Positions 18,308-27,856 of a stretch of 64,000 bases of DNA are shown here, piece after piece. The notes beneath the pieces are model-generated. The model did not search any database and had not been told where the DNA came from. It saw nothing but the letters and a program-made list of their open reading frames with translations. Position numbers and translations under genes: made by a program. Positions within the stretch are counted from its first letter, which is position 1; every line of letters begins with the position of its first letter. The DNA comes from an uncultured Salinicoccus sp. (GTDB lineage: Bacteria > Bacillota > Bacilli > Staphylococcales > Salinicoccaceae): NCBI GenBank assembly GCA_947494965.1, contig CANLWV010000004.1, positions 62,001 to 126,000 on the forward strand, given 5' to 3'.

Positions 18308-19751
18308 AGTAAGAGTAAGGTATGCACCGAGCCCGACAGGATATCTGCATATCGGAAACGCACGTTCTGCACTGTTCAACTATCTGTTTGCCCGCCGCTA
18401 TGACGGCGATTTCATCATCCGCATCGAAGATACCGATACTTCGAGGAACATAGTAGGGGGCGAGGAGTCCCAGCTGCACTACCTCAAGTGGCTCGGGCTC
18501 GAATGGGATGAGAGCGTCGACCGCGATGGCGGCTATGGCCCATATCGCCAATCAGAACGGCAGCACATCTACCAGCCGGTCATCGACCAGCTGCTTAAAG
18601 AAAATAAAGCATACCGTTGCTATATGACTTCAGAGGAGCTTGAGGCAGAACGGGAAGCGCAGATCGCCCGCAGTGAGATGCCACGCTATGGCGGCCAGCA
18701 CGCCAACCTCACGCCTGAGGAGGAGCAGGCTTTCATCGATGAAGGCAGGGAACCGAGCATCCGCTTCCGCGTGCCCGCCGACAAGACATATAAATTTGAT
18801 GACATCGTCAAAGGTGAAGTATCCTTCGATTCAAACGGCATCGGCGACTGGGTCATTGTGAAGAAGAACGGCGTACCGACCTATAACTTCGCAGTGGCGG
18901 TCGATGACCATATGATGGAAATCTCGCATGTACTCAGGGGAGATGACCACATCTCCAACACACCGAAGCAGCAGATGATCTATGAAGCAATGGGCTGGGA
19001 AGAACCGAAATTCGGCCACATGACCCTCATAGTCAACGAAGAGAAGAAGAAATTGTCCAAAAGGGACGGCTCCATCATCCAGTTCATTGAACAATATAAA
19101 GAACTCGGCTATCTGCCGGAAGCCCTCTTCAACTTCATCGCCCTGCTCGGATGGACACCTGAAGGGGAAGAGGAGATATTCTCCAAAGAAGCATTCATCG
19201 AATTGTTTGATGAAACGCGCCTGTCGAAATCACCTGCATTCTTCGACAAGCAGAAGTTGACTTGGATCAACAACCAGTACATGAAAGAAAAAGACACGGA
19301 AACTGTCTTTGATATGGCATTGCCGCACCTTGTAAAAGAAGGCTTGCTTGAAGAGAATGCTTCCGAAGAGTCGCTGGCGTGGGCCCGTAAACTTGTTGCC
19401 CTGTATCAGGAGCAGATGAGTTTTGCAGGAGAAATCACAACGCTGTCTGAACAGTTCTTCAAAGAAGAGATTGAGTTTGACGAGGCGGCCAACGAAGTGA
19501 TCTCGCAGGAGCATATACCTGAGCTGATGGCGGCGCTCCATGCCCGTTTCAGTGACCTTGAAACATTCACCCCTGAAGCGATCAAAGCTGCGATAAAAGA
19601 TGTCCAGAAATCAACGGGCTATAAAGGCAAGAAACTTTTCATGCCGATCCGTGTCGCCGTGACCGGCCAGACGCGTGGGCCGGAACTGCCGGACGCCATT
19701 GCGCTCATCGGCAAGGAAAAGACGCTTAACAGAATTCAGAAGCTGACATAA
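18300..19751 (+). CDS. gltX: Glutamyl-tRNA synthetase
   Basis: A 483-residue class I synthetase that charges tRNA-Glu, and in most firmicutes also mischarges tRNA-Gln for later amidation by GatCAB. The nucleotide-binding motif is HIGN (17-20) and the KMSKS equivalent is KLSKR near residue 252. The C-terminal anticodon-binding helices follow. ATG 18300 has GGAGG seven bases upstream; the ATG at 18294 is too close. It overlaps ispF. A Cys T-box promoter begins shortly downstream. Confidence 0.96.
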   Translation: MSKVRVRYAPSPTGYLHIGNARSALFNYLFARRYDGDFIIRIEDTDTSRNIVGGEESQLHYLKWLGLEWDESVDRDGGYGPYRQSERQHIYQPVIDQLLKENKAYRCYMTSEELEAEREAQIARSEMPRYGGQHANLTPEEEQAFIDEGREPSIRFRVPADKTYKFDDIVKGEVSFDSNGIGDWVIVKKNGVPTYNFAVAVDDHMMEISHVLRGDDHISNTPKQQMIYEAMGWEEPKFGHMTLIVNEEKKKLSKRDGSIIQFIEQYKELGYLPEALFNFIALLGWTPEGEEEIFSKEAFIELFDETRLSKSPAFFDKQKLTWINNQYMKEKDTETVFDMALPHLVKEGLLEENASEESLAWARKLVALYQEQMSFAGEITTLSEQFFKEEIEFDEAANEVISQEHIPELMAALHARFSDLETFTPEAIKAAIKDVQKSTGYKGKKLFMPIRVAVTGQTRGPELPDAIALIGKEKTLNRIQKLT

Positions 19752-19765
19752 AATAAGCAAACTTG

Positions 19766-19794
19766 TTGCACCCTGTGAATCAATACCTTATGAT
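19766..19794 (+). promoter_or_regulatory. cysE-cysS promoter
   Basis: TTGCAC (19766-19771), exactly 17 bp, TATGAT (19789-19794), placed to start the T-box transcript about seven bases further on. Confidence 0.75.
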
Positions 19795-19800
19795 TATTAC

Positions 19801-19986
19801 AACAGAGACCCCGAGTATGGTCATTGAGCGGAAATAAGAGATTATCCGGCTGCTGAAAGGATAACCGTCTATCGATCAGAACTGCCCTCTGTAATGTTGA
19901 TATGAATATTCAAGTGGCAGCTAAAGCTGCAAACAGAGTGGAACCGTGCATGATGCGCCTCTGTCCATATATGGACAGAGGCCATT
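19801..19986 (+). promoter_or_regulatory. Cysteine T-box leader
   Basis: A tRNA-sensing riboswitch before cysE-cysS. The base of stem I pairs ACAGAG (19802-19807) with CTCTGT (19887-19892); the AGTA motif and GAAC-TGC place a Cys codon (TGC, 19883-19885) as specifier. The T-box AGAGTGGAACCGTGC lies at 19935-19949. Its TGGA would pair with an acceptor end having U73, the discriminator of tRNA-Cys. A 12-bp terminator stem (19957-19968 with 19971-19982) follows. Uncharged tRNA-Cys is expected to allow readthrough. Confidence 0.9.
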
Positions 19987-20006
19987 TTAATATAGGAGGA
20001 TGACAT

Positions 20007-20651
20007 ATGTTCAGCAGAATGAAAGAAGACATCGATATGGTTATGGAGCTGGACCCGGCAGCAAAGAGCAGGTGGGAAGTCTTCTTATCTTATTCAGGTT
20101 TACATGCAGTATGGAGCCACCTGTTGGCCCATCGCCTTTATAGAAGGAACGCCACCAGCCTGGCCCGGATCATTTCCCAGATCAGCCGCTTCTTCACCGG
20201 CATCGAAATACACCCGGGCGCAGAGATCGGGCGGCGTCTGTTCATCGACCACGGTAGTGGCACAGTGATCGGGGAGACATGCCGCATCGGTAATGATGTA
20301 ACAATCTACCAGGGGGTCACCCTCGGCGGTACGGGTAAGGAAGAAAAGAAACGGCATCCAGACATCGATGATTTCGTGCTGATCGCGACCGGAGCGAAGG
20401 TGCTCGGCAATATTCGCATCGGGGAATGCTCAAAAGTGGGAGCGAACTCCGTAGTGCTGAAGGATATCCCGCCACACTCGACAGTGGTCGGCATCCCGGG
20501 CCAGGTGGTCAAACAGAAAGGGGAGAGAGTAAGGAGGGGACAGGTCTTCGAACACAGCAGCCTCCCAGACCCACTCCAGGAGAAGATCCGTGCACTGGAG
20601 GACGAAATAAAAGAATTCAGGAGAGATGTTGAAAATGGTAAAGATATTTAA
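20007..20651 (+). CDS. cysE: Serine O-acetyltransferase CysE
   Basis: A 214-residue left-handed beta-helix enzyme that makes O-acetylserine, the precursor of cysteine. An N-terminal helical region (1-60) is followed by hexapeptide repeats, with active-site [11 protein letters not shown] near 75 and [11 protein letters not shown] near 95. AGGAGG precedes ATG 20007. The Cys T-box in front means the gene is read when charged tRNA-Cys is scarce, linking supply to demand. The 3' end overlaps cysS, as in Bacillus. Confidence 0.95.
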   Translation: MFSRMKEDIDMVMELDPAAKSRWEVFLSYSGLHAVWSHLLAHRLYRRNATSLARIISQISRFFTGIEIHPGAEIGRRLFIDHGSGTVIGETCRIGNDVTIYQGVTLGGTGKEEKKRHPDIDDFVLIATGAKVLGNIRIGECSKVGANSVVLKDIPPHSTVVGIPGQVVKQKGERVRRGQVFEHSSLPDPLQEKIRALEDEIKEFRRDVENGKDI

Positions 20652-22029
20652 TTCACTCACAAGGAGAAAAGAGACATTCGAACCGCTCGAAGCAGGGAAG
20701 GTCAAGATGTACGTGTGCGGACCAACCGTGTACAACTATATCCATATCGGTAACGCCCGCCCTGCCATCGCCTTCGACACCGTCCGCCGCTATCTGGAGT
20801 ACAAGGGATATGAAGTCAACTACGTCTCCAATTTCACGGATGTTGATGACAAGCTGATCAAGGCATCCAATGAACTGAAAGAAGAAGTGCCTGTCATTGC
20901 GGAGCGTTTCATAGAGGCGTTCTTTGAGGATACGGGCGCGTTGAACGTCAAGAAGGCCACAGCGCATCCTCGTGTCATGGATCATATGGATGACATCATC
21001 GAATTCATCAAAGTGCTGATTGACAAAGGGCATGCCTATGAATCGGAGGGCGACGTCTACTTCCATACACGCTCTTTCGAAGATTACGGTAAACTGTCCC
21101 ATCAGTCGGTTGATGACCTGAAAGTTGGCGCGAGGATCGACGCGGGTGAAAAGAAGGAAGACCCACTTGACTTCGTACTGTGGAAACAAGCGAAGCCGAA
21201 TGAGATAAAGTGGGATTCACCGTGGGGCGAAGGCCGGCCGGGCTGGCACATTGAGTGCAGCGTCATGGCAAGGCGCCACCTGGGTGATACGATCGACATA
21301 CATGCAGGCGGCCAAGACCTTACGTTCCCACACCACGAAAATGAAATTGCCCAAAGTGAATGCATGACCGATGAGACGTTTGCAAACTACTGGATGCATA
21401 ACGGCTACATCAATATCGACAACGAAAAGATGTCGAAATCCCTCGGCAACTTCATACTGGTCCACGACATCCTGAAAGAAATCGATCCGGACGTACTACG
21501 CTTCTTCATGATCAGTGTGCACTACCGCAACCCGATAAACTATAACAGGGAACTGGTGCAAGCTGCGGAGAATGGACTCAGACGCATCCAGTCTAGCTAT
21601 GCGAAGGCTAAGGAACGTCTGGACAGTGCAGTGGGTAATGAAGGAGACGAAGCAGTCCATCGCCTTATAGAACAGAACCTCGAAGTATTCGAAGCGCACA
21701 TGGATGACGATTTCAATACCGCCAACGCAATCAGTGCTTGGCACGATCTGACATCGGAATTGAATAAATACATGCGCCGCCAGACGACATGCAAAGAGAC
21801 GCTCATGCGTTTCATCGAGGCGTTCGACAGCTACAGCGAAGTGCTTGGTGTTGGCCTGGAAGAAGAACAAGTATTGCTTGATGAAGACATCGAAGCGCTA
21901 ATAGCAGAGCGCAATGAGGCGCGGCAGAGCCGTGACTTCAAGCGCGCCGACGCAATCAGGGACGACTTGAAGGCGCAAGGGATCATCCTGGAGGACACCA
22001 AGGAAGGTGTGAGGTTCAGGCGTGGATGA
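20635..22029 (+). CDS. cysS: Cysteinyl-tRNA synthetase
   Basis: A 464-residue class I synthetase that charges tRNA-Cys. Cys28 in MYVCGPTV is a zinc ligand, HIGNARP follows at about 37, and the KMSKS motif ([10 protein letters not shown]) is near 265. A C-terminal tRNA-binding domain and the [12 protein letters not shown] segment match the family. ATG 20635 aligns with the usual start of staphylococcal CysS and sits ten bases after AGGAGAG; an ATG at 20626 is an alternative that adds three residues. It overlaps cysE and the GTG of mrnC. Confidence 0.95.
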   Translation: MVKIFNSLTRRKETFEPLEAGKVKMYVCGPTVYNYIHIGNARPAIAFDTVRRYLEYKGYEVNYVSNFTDVDDKLIKASNELKEEVPVIAERFIEAFFEDTGALNVKKATAHPRVMDHMDDIIEFIKVLIDKGHAYESEGDVYFHTRSFEDYGKLSHQSVDDLKVGARIDAGEKKEDPLDFVLWKQAKPNEIKWDSPWGEGRPGWHIECSVMARRHLGDTIDIHAGGQDLTFPHHENEIAQSECMTDETFANYWMHNGYINIDNEKMSKSLGNFILVHDILKEIDPDVLRFFMISVHYRNPINYNRELVQAAENGLRRIQSSYAKAKERLDSAVGNEGDEAVHRLIEQNLEVFEAHMDDDFNTANAISAWHDLTSELNKYMRRQTTCKETLMRFIEAFDSYSEVLGVGLEEEQVLLDEDIEALIAERNEARQSRDFKRADAIRDDLKAQGIILEDTKEGVRFRRG

Positions 22030-22423
22030 TCGCAAGCTTGAAACGATGCAGCCCTTATCGCTTGCCTTCGTGGGTGACGCCGTCTATTCCGTCTATGTGA
22101 GGAGCCACCTTTTGGCTGCCAATCCGTACTTGAAGCCGGATGCGCTCCATCAGGCGGCCAACCGGATGGTAAATGCCTCCGCGCAGGCGCGTGCACTGGA
22201 TTATCTCCGAAAGAATGAACTGACGGAAGCGGAGTGGGACATTGCCAGAAAGGCGCGTAATAAATCAAGTGCCACAAGGGCCAAGAACGCAACCATAAAG
22301 GATTACCGCAATGCTTCCGGACTCGAGGCATTGATCGGGCATCTCCATCTTTCCGGCAACACTAGCCGGATCGATGCGCTTATGGCCATCATATTGGAAA
22401 TCGGGAGGGATAAAGATGACTAA
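22022..22423 (+). CDS. mrnC: Mini-ribonuclease 3
   Basis: A 133-residue RNase III-fold dimeric nuclease that trims 23S rRNA precursor in firmicutes; it lacks the double-stranded RNA binding domain. The catalytic signature is [14 protein letters not shown] near residue 12, with acidic residues later in the chain (IDALMAIIL). A GTG start at 22022 overlaps the last codons of cysS and has GTGAGG upstream. It overlaps rlmB by 8 bp. The cysS-mrnC-rlmB-rae1 order is that of B. subtilis. Confidence 0.93.
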   Translation: MDDRKLETMQPLSLAFVGDAVYSVYVRSHLLAANPYLKPDALHQAANRMVNASAQARALDYLRKNELTEAEWDIARKARNKSSATRAKNATIKDYRNASGLEALIGHLHLSGNTSRIDALMAIILEIGRDKDD

Positions 22424-23153
22424 TGGAGTGATTGCAGGACGCCACGCAGTAAGGGAAGCCCTGCAGGGAGAAACGGAGATCAATAAGGTGTTCATCCAGG
22501 ATTCCGTCAATAAAGGACAGATCAAGGATATATTGGATGCCGCCAGAAAAAAGAAAATCGTCGTGCAGACAGTACCGAAGACGAAGCTCGACGGTATGAC
22601 TGATGAACGGCATCAAGGTGTTGTGGCGATGGGCAGCCCGCACGAATATATGGCGCTTGAGACGCTGCTGGAAAAAGTGGCGGGCAAACGTTCAAACGTG
22701 ATTATCCTGGATGGCCTGGAAGATCCACATAATCTCGGATCTATACTCAGGACATGTGATGCGACCGGTTTTGACGGGGTGATCATACCAAATCGCCGCT
22801 CCGTCCAACTTACAGATACCGTCGCAAGAACATCCACCGGGGCAATTGAACATGTGCCGGTCGTAAGGGTGACGAACATCAACCAGACAATTGATACCTT
22901 GAAGGATCAGGGATTCTGGGTCGTCGGAAGTGAAGGCGGAGGCAACATGGATTACCGGGAAATGTCAGCAGATATGAATATCGCCTTGGTGGTCGGGAGC
23001 GAGGGCAAAGGGATCAGCAGAAAGACTCTGGAAAAATGCGATTTCATCGTCCAGATTCCTATGATCGGCCATATTACCAGTCTTAATGCATCGGTCTCAG
23101 CTGCTCTGCTGATGTATGAAGTGTTCCGCAAACAAGACGCTGGGCGTGAATGA
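22416..23153 (+). CDS. rlmB: 23S rRNA (guanosine-2'-O-) methyltransferase RlmB family
   Basis: A 245-residue SpoU/TrmH-type 2'-O-methyltransferase with a deep trefoil knot. A small N-terminal RNA-binding domain (1-75) precedes the catalytic part: motif 1 [16 protein letters not shown] near 105, motif 2 [11 protein letters not shown] near 193, and motif 3 [19 protein letters not shown] near 213. ATG 22416 follows GGGAGGG and overlaps mrnC; the longer open frame from 22374 lacks a site. Exact rRNA position is inferred from the family. Confidence 0.9.
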   Translation: MTNGVIAGRHAVREALQGETEINKVFIQDSVNKGQIKDILDAARKKKIVVQTVPKTKLDGMTDERHQGVVAMGSPHEYMALETLLEKVAGKRSNVIILDGLEDPHNLGSILRTCDATGFDGVIIPNRRSVQLTDTVARTSTGAIEHVPVVRVTNINQTIDTLKDQGFWVVGSEGGGNMDYREMSADMNIALVVGSEGKGISRKTLEKCDFIVQIPMIGHITSLNASVSAALLMYEVFRKQDAGRE

Positions 23154-23154
23154 C

Positions 23155-23682
23155 ATGAGACGTAAAAAAAGACGCATCCTGATCGTCGATGGCTACAACC
23201 TCCTCGGGGCCGACCCGGAACTGCATAAAGAGTCGCTGCAGTCGCTCCAGCTGCCAAGGGAGAAGATATTGGCCGCTCTCGCGGAGTACCAGTCGGTGGT
23301 CAATCAGGAAATCATCTGTGTGTTCGATGCCTATGAAGTGCGTTCGAAGGAGAGTGTGCGTGATTTTCACGGCGTCACCGTGGTCTACACAAAAGAGAAG
23401 GAGACGGCAGATGAATACATCGAACGGTTTGTGCATGATCATTACCACCCCCACTTATCGGAGATCAGTGTCGTGACAAGCGACTTGACTGAACAGAATG
23501 CGATATTTGCCCTCGGCGCCTACCGGATATCATCCCGTGAGATGTGGCTGAACTTGGCGGAAGCTGAAAAGAATATCAGTGAAAAAATAGATGCGATTAA
23601 CGAAAAAATGCCCAGACAGAAACTGGATATCCGGCAGGATGTCCAAGCGAAACTCGAGAAATGGCGGCGTGGCCGTTTTTAG
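23155..23682 (+). CDS. rae1: NYN-domain endoribonuclease (Rae1/YacP)
   Basis: A 175-residue PIN-like NYN nuclease. In B. subtilis Rae1 cuts mRNA in the ribosomal A site. The first catalytic Asp is in LIVDGYNLL near residue 11; further acidic residues include CVFDAYE and VTSDLTEQ. The ATG at 23155 begins one base after the rlmB stop. A basic N-terminus (MRRKKRR) and C-terminus fit a ribosome-associated protein. Position between rlmB and sigH is conserved in staphylococci. Confidence 0.87.
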   Translation: MRRKKRRILIVDGYNLLGADPELHKESLQSLQLPREKILAALAEYQSVVNQEIICVFDAYEVRSKESVRDFHGVTVVYTKEKETADEYIERFVHDHYHPHLSEISVVTSDLTEQNAIFALGAYRISSREMWLNLAEAEKNISEKIDAINEKMPRQKLDIRQDVQAKLEKWRRGRF

Positions 23683-23741
23683 CATATTGAATATATTGAT
23701 GATTCCTCTTATTCTTGAATAAAGTTCTGGGGGGATCGGTC

Positions 23742-24374
23742 ATGTACCATATCACTGCATACCAATTTTATATCCGTGAGCGTGGAACAGATGATGACAT
23801 GGATGAGCTCGCCTGCCGTGTGGATGGGGGTGACGTTGCCGCTTTTGATATAATGGATGAAAGGATCAGACCATATGTCAGGCGGCTGACCTACCGCTAT
23901 TCCGAACATTTCCAGGACCGCGAGGATATGGAACAGGAGATGATGGAAGTCGCGCTCAAACTATGCAGCCGCTATGACCATACCCGCGGCAAATATATGC
24001 ATTACCTCTACCGGACGCTTCGCTTCGAAATGATGAGCAGGTCCAGCGCGAACGGACTCAGGCGCTGCCGGGAACGGACATCCATCGAAAAGATGTATGA
24101 CGAATCAAAGCGCAGCGAGCGGGAAGCGGATCCGATCAATATGATGGTAAAGGAAGAGCAGCTCCAATACCTGCTGCATAAAAAGGGAATCTGTTCACCT
24201 CTGGAGCAGAAAGTTCTGCAACACCTCGACCTGGGGCACAGCATCGAAGATGTGTGTCTGGCCTTTGAACTGGACAGGAAAGCGGTGCTCAATACGCTGC
24301 ACCGCATCAGGCGTAAAAAAGAGCTTCTAAGCCATGAGGGGTGGGAAGGAGGGCCATTTGACAACACGGCATGA
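23742..24374 (+). CDS. sigH: RNA polymerase sigma factor, SigH family
   Basis: A 210-residue sigma-70 type factor. Region 2 lies near residues 35-100 (FQDREDMEQEMMEVALKLC) and a region-4 helix-turn-helix near 150-195 (LGHSIEDVCLAFELDRKA). In Staphylococcus, SigH occupies this place between yacP and rpmG-secE-nusG and drives competence genes, so the same role is likely here. ATG 23742 is preceded by a run of six G's; an upstream TTG adds nine residues. Divergence is high, as known for staphylococcal SigH, so the name rests partly on synteny. Confidence 0.85.
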   Translation: MYHITAYQFYIRERGTDDDMDELACRVDGGDVAAFDIMDERIRPYVRRLTYRYSEHFQDREDMEQEMMEVALKLCSRYDHTRGKYMHYLYRTLRFEMMSRSSANGLRRCRERTSIEKMYDESKRSEREADPINMMVKEEQLQYLLHKKGICSPLEQKVLQHLDLGHSIEDVCLAFELDRKAVLNTLHRIRRKKELLSHEGWEGGPFDNTA

Positions 24375-24414
24375 AATCGGTATAGTGAATTAGAATTGAA
24401 ATGAGGGAGCTATG

Positions 24415-24549
24415 ATGAAAGTGGCGCTAACATGCACTGGATGCGGGTCGCGCAATTATAGGACGACTACCGAGCACAAGGAAAGACTATCCATCAGGAA
24501 GTACTGCAAAACGTGCAACCGGCATCAGACTCATAAGAGTTCCATCTGA
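24415..24549 (+). CDS. rpmG: 50S ribosomal protein L33 (zinc-ligand form)
   Basis: A 44-residue ribosomal protein too short for ordinary gene callers. The sequence begins MKVALTCTGCGSRNYRTTTE and has Cys7, Cys10, Cys31 and Cys34, the zinc-binding C-plus type of L33. ATG 24415 (or 24412) follows GAGGGAG. It sits just before secE and nusG, the conserved firmicute arrangement. Confidence 0.92.
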   Translation: MKVALTCTGCGSRNYRTTTEHKERLSIRKYCKTCNRHQTHKSSI

Positions 24550-24567
24550 TACAGGAGGAAACAACCG

Positions 24568-24744
24568 ATGGCAAATGATAAGAATTTCCTGCAGAACGTT
24601 GTCAGCGAGATGAAGAAGGTAAGCTGGCCGACCGGTCAGGAAACGGTCCGCTATACAGCGGTCGTCATGTTCACAGTGATATTCTTTCTGGCGTTTTTCT
24701 ATGCGCTGGACCTGGGTATCTCCGCACTCATAGACTTAATGTAA
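24568..24744 (+). CDS. secE: Preprotein translocase subunit SecE
   Basis: A 58-residue single-span membrane protein that clamps the SecY channel. The amphipathic helix and hinge (VVSEMKKVSWPTGQET, residues 11-26) are the conserved core, followed by one transmembrane helix (about 32-54). Short SecE is typical of firmicutes. AGGAGGAAAC precedes ATG 24568. It lies 18 bp after rpmG and 16 bp before nusG. Confidence 0.95.
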   Translation: MANDKNFLQNVVSEMKKVSWPTGQETVRYTAVVMFTVIFFLAFFYALDLGISALIDLM

Positions 24745-24760
24745 CCAAAGGAGAGATACT

Positions 24761-25300
24761 ATGTCTGGAGAAAAGAACTGGTATGCGGTGCATACTTATT
24801 CCGGATATGAAAATAAAGTGAAGAAGAACCTTGAAGCCCGGCTTGAATCGATGAACATGCAGGATCAGATTTTCCGCGTCATCATCCCTGAAGAGGAAGA
24901 GACGACCTTAAAGGACGGCAAGCGCAAAACGGCAATGAAGAAGACGTTCCCGGGATATGTGCTCGTCGAACTCATCATGACGGATGAGTCCTGGTACATC
25001 GTCCGCAATACCCCAGGGGTTACAGGCTTCGTCGGCTCCCAAGGTGCAGGCAGTAAGCCGAATCCGCTTCTGCCGGAAGAAGTGAAGTTCATCCTGAAAC
25101 AGATGGGCATGGCTGAACGCACCGTCGATTTCGAAGTCGAAGTCGGCGAATCCATCAACATCGTCGATGGACCGTTCAAAAATCAGATGGGCGAAATCCG
25201 CTCCATCGATGAAGAGCACTATAAATTGACTGTGCTGGTCGAGATGTTCGGGCGTGAAACCCCGGTCGAAGTGGAGTTTGACCAGATCGAGAAATTGTAA
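24761..25300 (+). CDS. nusG: Transcription termination/antitermination protein NusG
   Basis: A 179-residue transcription factor that binds the RNA polymerase clamp. The N-terminal NGN domain starts at KNWYAVHTYSGYENKVK, and the C-terminal KOW domain contains VDGPFKNQMGEI near 130. It couples transcription to pausing, Rho or the ribosome. AAGGAGAGA precedes the ATG. The following hairpin ends the rpmG-secE-nusG transcript and is overlapped by the rplK promoter. Confidence 0.97.
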   Translation: MSGEKNWYAVHTYSGYENKVKKNLEARLESMNMQDQIFRVIIPEEEETTLKDGKRKTAMKKTFPGYVLVELIMTDESWYIVRNTPGVTGFVGSQGAGSKPNPLLPEEVKFILKQMGMAERTVDFEVEVGESINIVDGPFKNQMGEIRSIDEEHYKLTVLVEMFGRETPVEVEFDQIEKL

Positions 25301-25308
25301 TAACTCAC

Positions 25309-25371
25309 TTGCTTTTTTAATGGAATAGTGGTATATTATCATGGTCGAAATTTTTTCGGCCATCTTTTTTT
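25309..25371 (+). promoter_or_regulatory. rplKA promoter overlapping the nusG terminator
   Basis: TTGCTT (25309-25314), 17 bp, TATATT (25332-25337) make a promoter whose expected start is about 25344. The nusG terminator hairpin spans 25341-25349 paired with 25355-25363, with T-tract 25365-25371. A transcript from the promoter would begin inside the 5' arm and so escape the terminator, while readthrough from nusG would meet the whole hairpin. Confidence 0.65.
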
Positions 25372-25440
25372 ATAGATGCGAGTGGGAGGGTGAAAACTGA
25401 CATCCTGTGACCACATCACGATAACGAGGAGGTGCACATC

Positions 25441-25866
25441 GTGGCTAAAAAAGTAATCAACATTGTAAAATTGCAGATTCCTGCAGGTAAAGCGAATCCA
25501 GCACCACCGGTAGGTCCGGCATTGGGTCAAGCTGGTGTGAACATCATGGGATTCTGTAAAGAATTCAACGCACGTACACAAGAACAGGCGGGTCTCATCA
25601 TTCCGGTTGAAATTTCCGTATTCGAAGACCGCTCATTTACATTCATCACAAAAACACCACCAGCAGCAGTTCTTCTCAAGAAAGCTGCAAACGTTGAAAA
25701 AGGTTCTGGAGAACCAAACACAAACAAGGTGGCCAGCGTAACTGAAGCGCAAGTGCGTGAAATCGCTGAAACTAAAATGGAAGATCTTAATGCAGCAGAC
25801 GTCGAAGCGGCTATGCGTATGGTCGAAGGTACAGCCAGAAGCATGGGCTTCTCTATAGAAAAATAA
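25441..25866 (+). CDS. rplK: 50S ribosomal protein L11
   Basis: A 141-residue protein of the GTPase-associated centre of the large subunit. The N-terminal thiostrepton-binding region reads [20 protein letters not shown] and the C-terminal RNA-binding domain follows. GTG 25441 gives the universal [10 protein letters not shown] start and has GAGGAGG upstream; an in-frame GTG at 25432 overlaps that site. It is co-transcribed with rplA, 76 bp downstream. Confidence 0.97.
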   Translation: MAKKVINIVKLQIPAGKANPAPPVGPALGQAGVNIMGFCKEFNARTQEQAGLIIPVEISVFEDRSFTFITKTPPAAVLLKKAANVEKGSGEPNTNKVASVTEAQVREIAETKMEDLNAADVEAAMRMVEGTARSMGFSIEK

Positions 25867-25942
25867 TTTGACTGAACATGAAAACAAAGTATTAATACAA
25901 ACGTGGGAGGATTACCCGCTATAACCACAAGGAGGAATAGAA

Positions 25943-26635
25943 ATGGCTAAGAGAAGTAAGAAGTATCAGGCAGCTCTTGAGAAGTTTGACCAAAACGCAT
26001 CTTACAGCATTGAAGAAGCAGTCAAACTCGCTAAAGAGACAAGCACTGTCAACTTCGATGCCTCTGTTGAAGTAGCATTCCGCCTGGGTATTGATACGCG
26101 TAAGAATGACCAGCAGATCCGTGGAGCAATCGTCTTGCCGCACGGTACTGGGAAGTCACAACGTGTATTGGTATTCGCTAAAGGTGAGAAGGCTAAGGAA
26201 GCAGAAGCAGCAGGTGCAGATTTCGTAGGAGAGGACTACATCAAGAAGATTAATGAAGGATGGTTCGATTTCGACGTAATCGTAGCAACACCTGACATGA
26301 TGGGCGAAGTAGGTAAACTCGGCCGTGTGCTTGGACCTAAAGGTCTCATGCCAAACCCTAAGACTGGCACTGTAACGATGGACGTTACGAAAGCAGTCGA
26401 AGAAATCAAGGCAGGTAAAGTGGAATACCGTGCAGAAAAATCCGGTATCGTGCATGCAGCGATCGGCAAAGTATCCTTCGATGAAGATAAGCTTGTCGAG
26501 AACTTCAAAGCAGTCCATGACGCGCTTGCAAAAGCGAAGCCAGCATCTTCAAAAGGTGTATACTTCAAGACCACTGCAGTTTCTTCAACTATGGGACCTG
26601 GCATCAAAGTGGATCCTAGCATAATCAGGGCCTAG
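25943..26635 (+). CDS. rplA: 50S ribosomal protein L1
   Basis: A 230-residue protein of the L1 stalk that guides deacylated tRNA out of the E site. The two-domain pattern is intact, with the conserved [15 protein letters not shown] near residue 130. L1 usually represses its own mRNA in bacteria, and the 76-bp L11-L1 gap could carry that site, although I could not identify the stem. AAGGAGG precedes ATG 25943. Confidence 0.97.
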   Translation: MAKRSKKYQAALEKFDQNASYSIEEAVKLAKETSTVNFDASVEVAFRLGIDTRKNDQQIRGAIVLPHGTGKSQRVLVFAKGEKAKEAEAAGADFVGEDYIKKINEGWFDFDVIVATPDMMGEVGKLGRVLGPKGLMPNPKTGTVTMDVTKAVEEIKAGKVEYRAEKSGIVHAAIGKVSFDEDKLVENFKAVHDALAKAKPASSKGVYFKTTAVSSTMGPGIKVDPSIIRA

Positions 26636-26654
26636 AACGACCCTAAAGTATATA

Positions 26655-26692
26655 TTGACAACTGCATCTATATTATGTATAGTTGCAGTTGT
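26655..26692 (+). promoter_or_regulatory. rplJL promoter nested in an inverted repeat
   Basis: Consensus TTGACA (26655-26660), 17 bp, TATAGT (26678-26683). The same bases belong to an inverted repeat: ACAACTGCA (26658-26666) with TGCAGTTGT (26684-26692), followed by ATTTTAAT. Readthrough from rplA would form the hairpin; transcripts starting at this promoter (about 26690) would not. Confidence 0.65.
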
Positions 26693-26830
26693 ATTTTAAT
26701 ACTACCTAAGACAGTAGGAGCCATCGTGCTTAAAAGCCCATCCTGCCGAGGCAAATGATTAAGACTTGAATGATATTCAATATAAATTCAAGCACTTTTT
26801 GCCGAGGGTAAAAGGTGCTTTTTTTATTGC
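26693..26830 (+). promoter_or_regulatory. Ribosomal protein L10 leader with attenuator
   Basis: The untranslated leader before rplJ contains the GC-rich L10-binding-type element (about 26710-26758) and a terminator hairpin: AAGCACTTTT (26790-26799) with AAAAGGTGCTT (26810-26820) and a T-run to 26825. In firmicutes the L10-L12 complex binds such a leader to control rplJL. Exact structure was not folded. Confidence 0.8.
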
Positions 26831-26863
26831 ACCGGATACACAAATAAATATGGAGGTGTAACT

Positions 26864-27364
26864 ATGTCAACAGTGATTGAAGCTAAACAGCAACACATCG
26901 ATGTCATCACAGAACAATTCAAGAACTCTGTATCTACTGTACTTGTAGACTACCGTGGTCTGACTGTTTCTGAAATGACTGAGCTTCGCAAACAGCTCCG
27001 TGAAGCGAATATCGAATTCAAAGTCTACAAGAATACGATGACGCGCCGCGCGGCAGAAAAAGCTGAGCTTACTGAAATCAATGAATTCCTGACGGGACCA
27101 AACGCTATTGCATTCTCAAACGAAGATGTGATCGCGCCTGCGAAGATCTTGAACAACTTCGCCAAAGATCATGAAGCATTGGAAATCAAAGCAGGCATCA
27201 TCGAAGGTCAATTCACACCGGTTGAAGATGTCAAAGCAATTGCAACGCTTCCAGACAAAGATGGACTCGTGTCCATGCTACTTTCTGTACTGCAAGCTCC
27301 AGTACGCAACTTCGCCTATGCAGTTAAAGCTGTCGGTGAAGAGAAAGAAAACGAAGAAGCTTAA
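26864..27364 (+). CDS. rplJ: 50S ribosomal protein L10
   Basis: A 166-residue stalk base protein. The N-terminal 23S-binding domain includes [20 protein letters not shown] (about 28-47), and the C-terminal helix from about 135 anchors the L7/L12 dimers. The ATG has TGGAGGTG upstream. It is preceded by the long leader described separately and followed by rplL after 30 bp. Confidence 0.97.
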   Translation: MSTVIEAKQQHIDVITEQFKNSVSTVLVDYRGLTVSEMTELRKQLREANIEFKVYKNTMTRRAAEKAELTEINEFLTGPNAIAFSNEDVIAPAKILNNFAKDHEALEIKAGIIEGQFTPVEDVKAIATLPDKDGLVSMLLSVLQAPVRNFAYAVKAVGEEKENEEA

Positions 27365-27394
27365 TAAACTATACCAATAAATGGAGGAATTATA

Positions 27395-27760
27395 ATGTCC
27401 CAAGAACAAATCATTGAAGAAATCAAAGGTATGTCCGTACTTGAACTGAATGACCTTGTCAAAGCAATAGAAGAAGAGTTCGGCGTTACAGCTGCAGCTC
27501 CAGTAGCAGCAGCAGGCGCTGGTGCAGGCGAAGCGGCAGCAGAAGAGCAGACTGAGTTCGACGTTGAACTTACAGATGCTGGATCTTCCAAGATCAAAGT
27601 CATCAAAGTCGTTCGTGAAGCGACAGGCCTTGGCCTCAAAGATGCTAAAGCAGTCGTTGACGGTGCACCTAAAGTCGTCAAAGAAGGCGCTTCTAAAGAA
27701 GACGCTGAAGAGCTTAAAGCACAACTCGAAGAAGTTGGCGCAAGCGTAGAACTTAAATAA
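27395..27760 (+). CDS. rplL: 50S ribosomal protein L7/L12
   Basis: A 121-residue stalk protein that recruits translation factors. The N-terminal dimerisation domain (1-33) is followed by an Ala/Gly-rich hinge (34-52) and the globular C-terminal domain with [20 protein letters not shown] near 70. ATGGAGG precedes the ATG. A hairpin with a T-rich tail (27784-27822) follows. Confidence 0.97.
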   Translation: MSQEQIIEEIKGMSVLELNDLVKAIEEEFGVTAAAPVAAAGAGAGEAAAEEQTEFDVELTDAGSSKIKVIKVVREATGLGLKDAKAVVDGAPKVVKEGASKEDAEELKAQLEEVGASVELK

Positions 27761-27783
27761 TCTAATTCAGACATGTAGGGAGG

Positions 27784-27822
27784 CTCATTTTAAACGGTTG
27801 TTTAAATGAGTCTCTTTATTTA
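27784..27822 (+). terminator. rplJL terminator
   Basis: CTCATTTTAAAC (27784-27795) pairs with GTTTAAATGAG (27800-27810) with one bulge, followed by TCTCTTTATTT. Confidence 0.7.
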
Positions 27823-27856
27823 CATAATGACGGCGCATGAATATAGGAGTGGTGTG

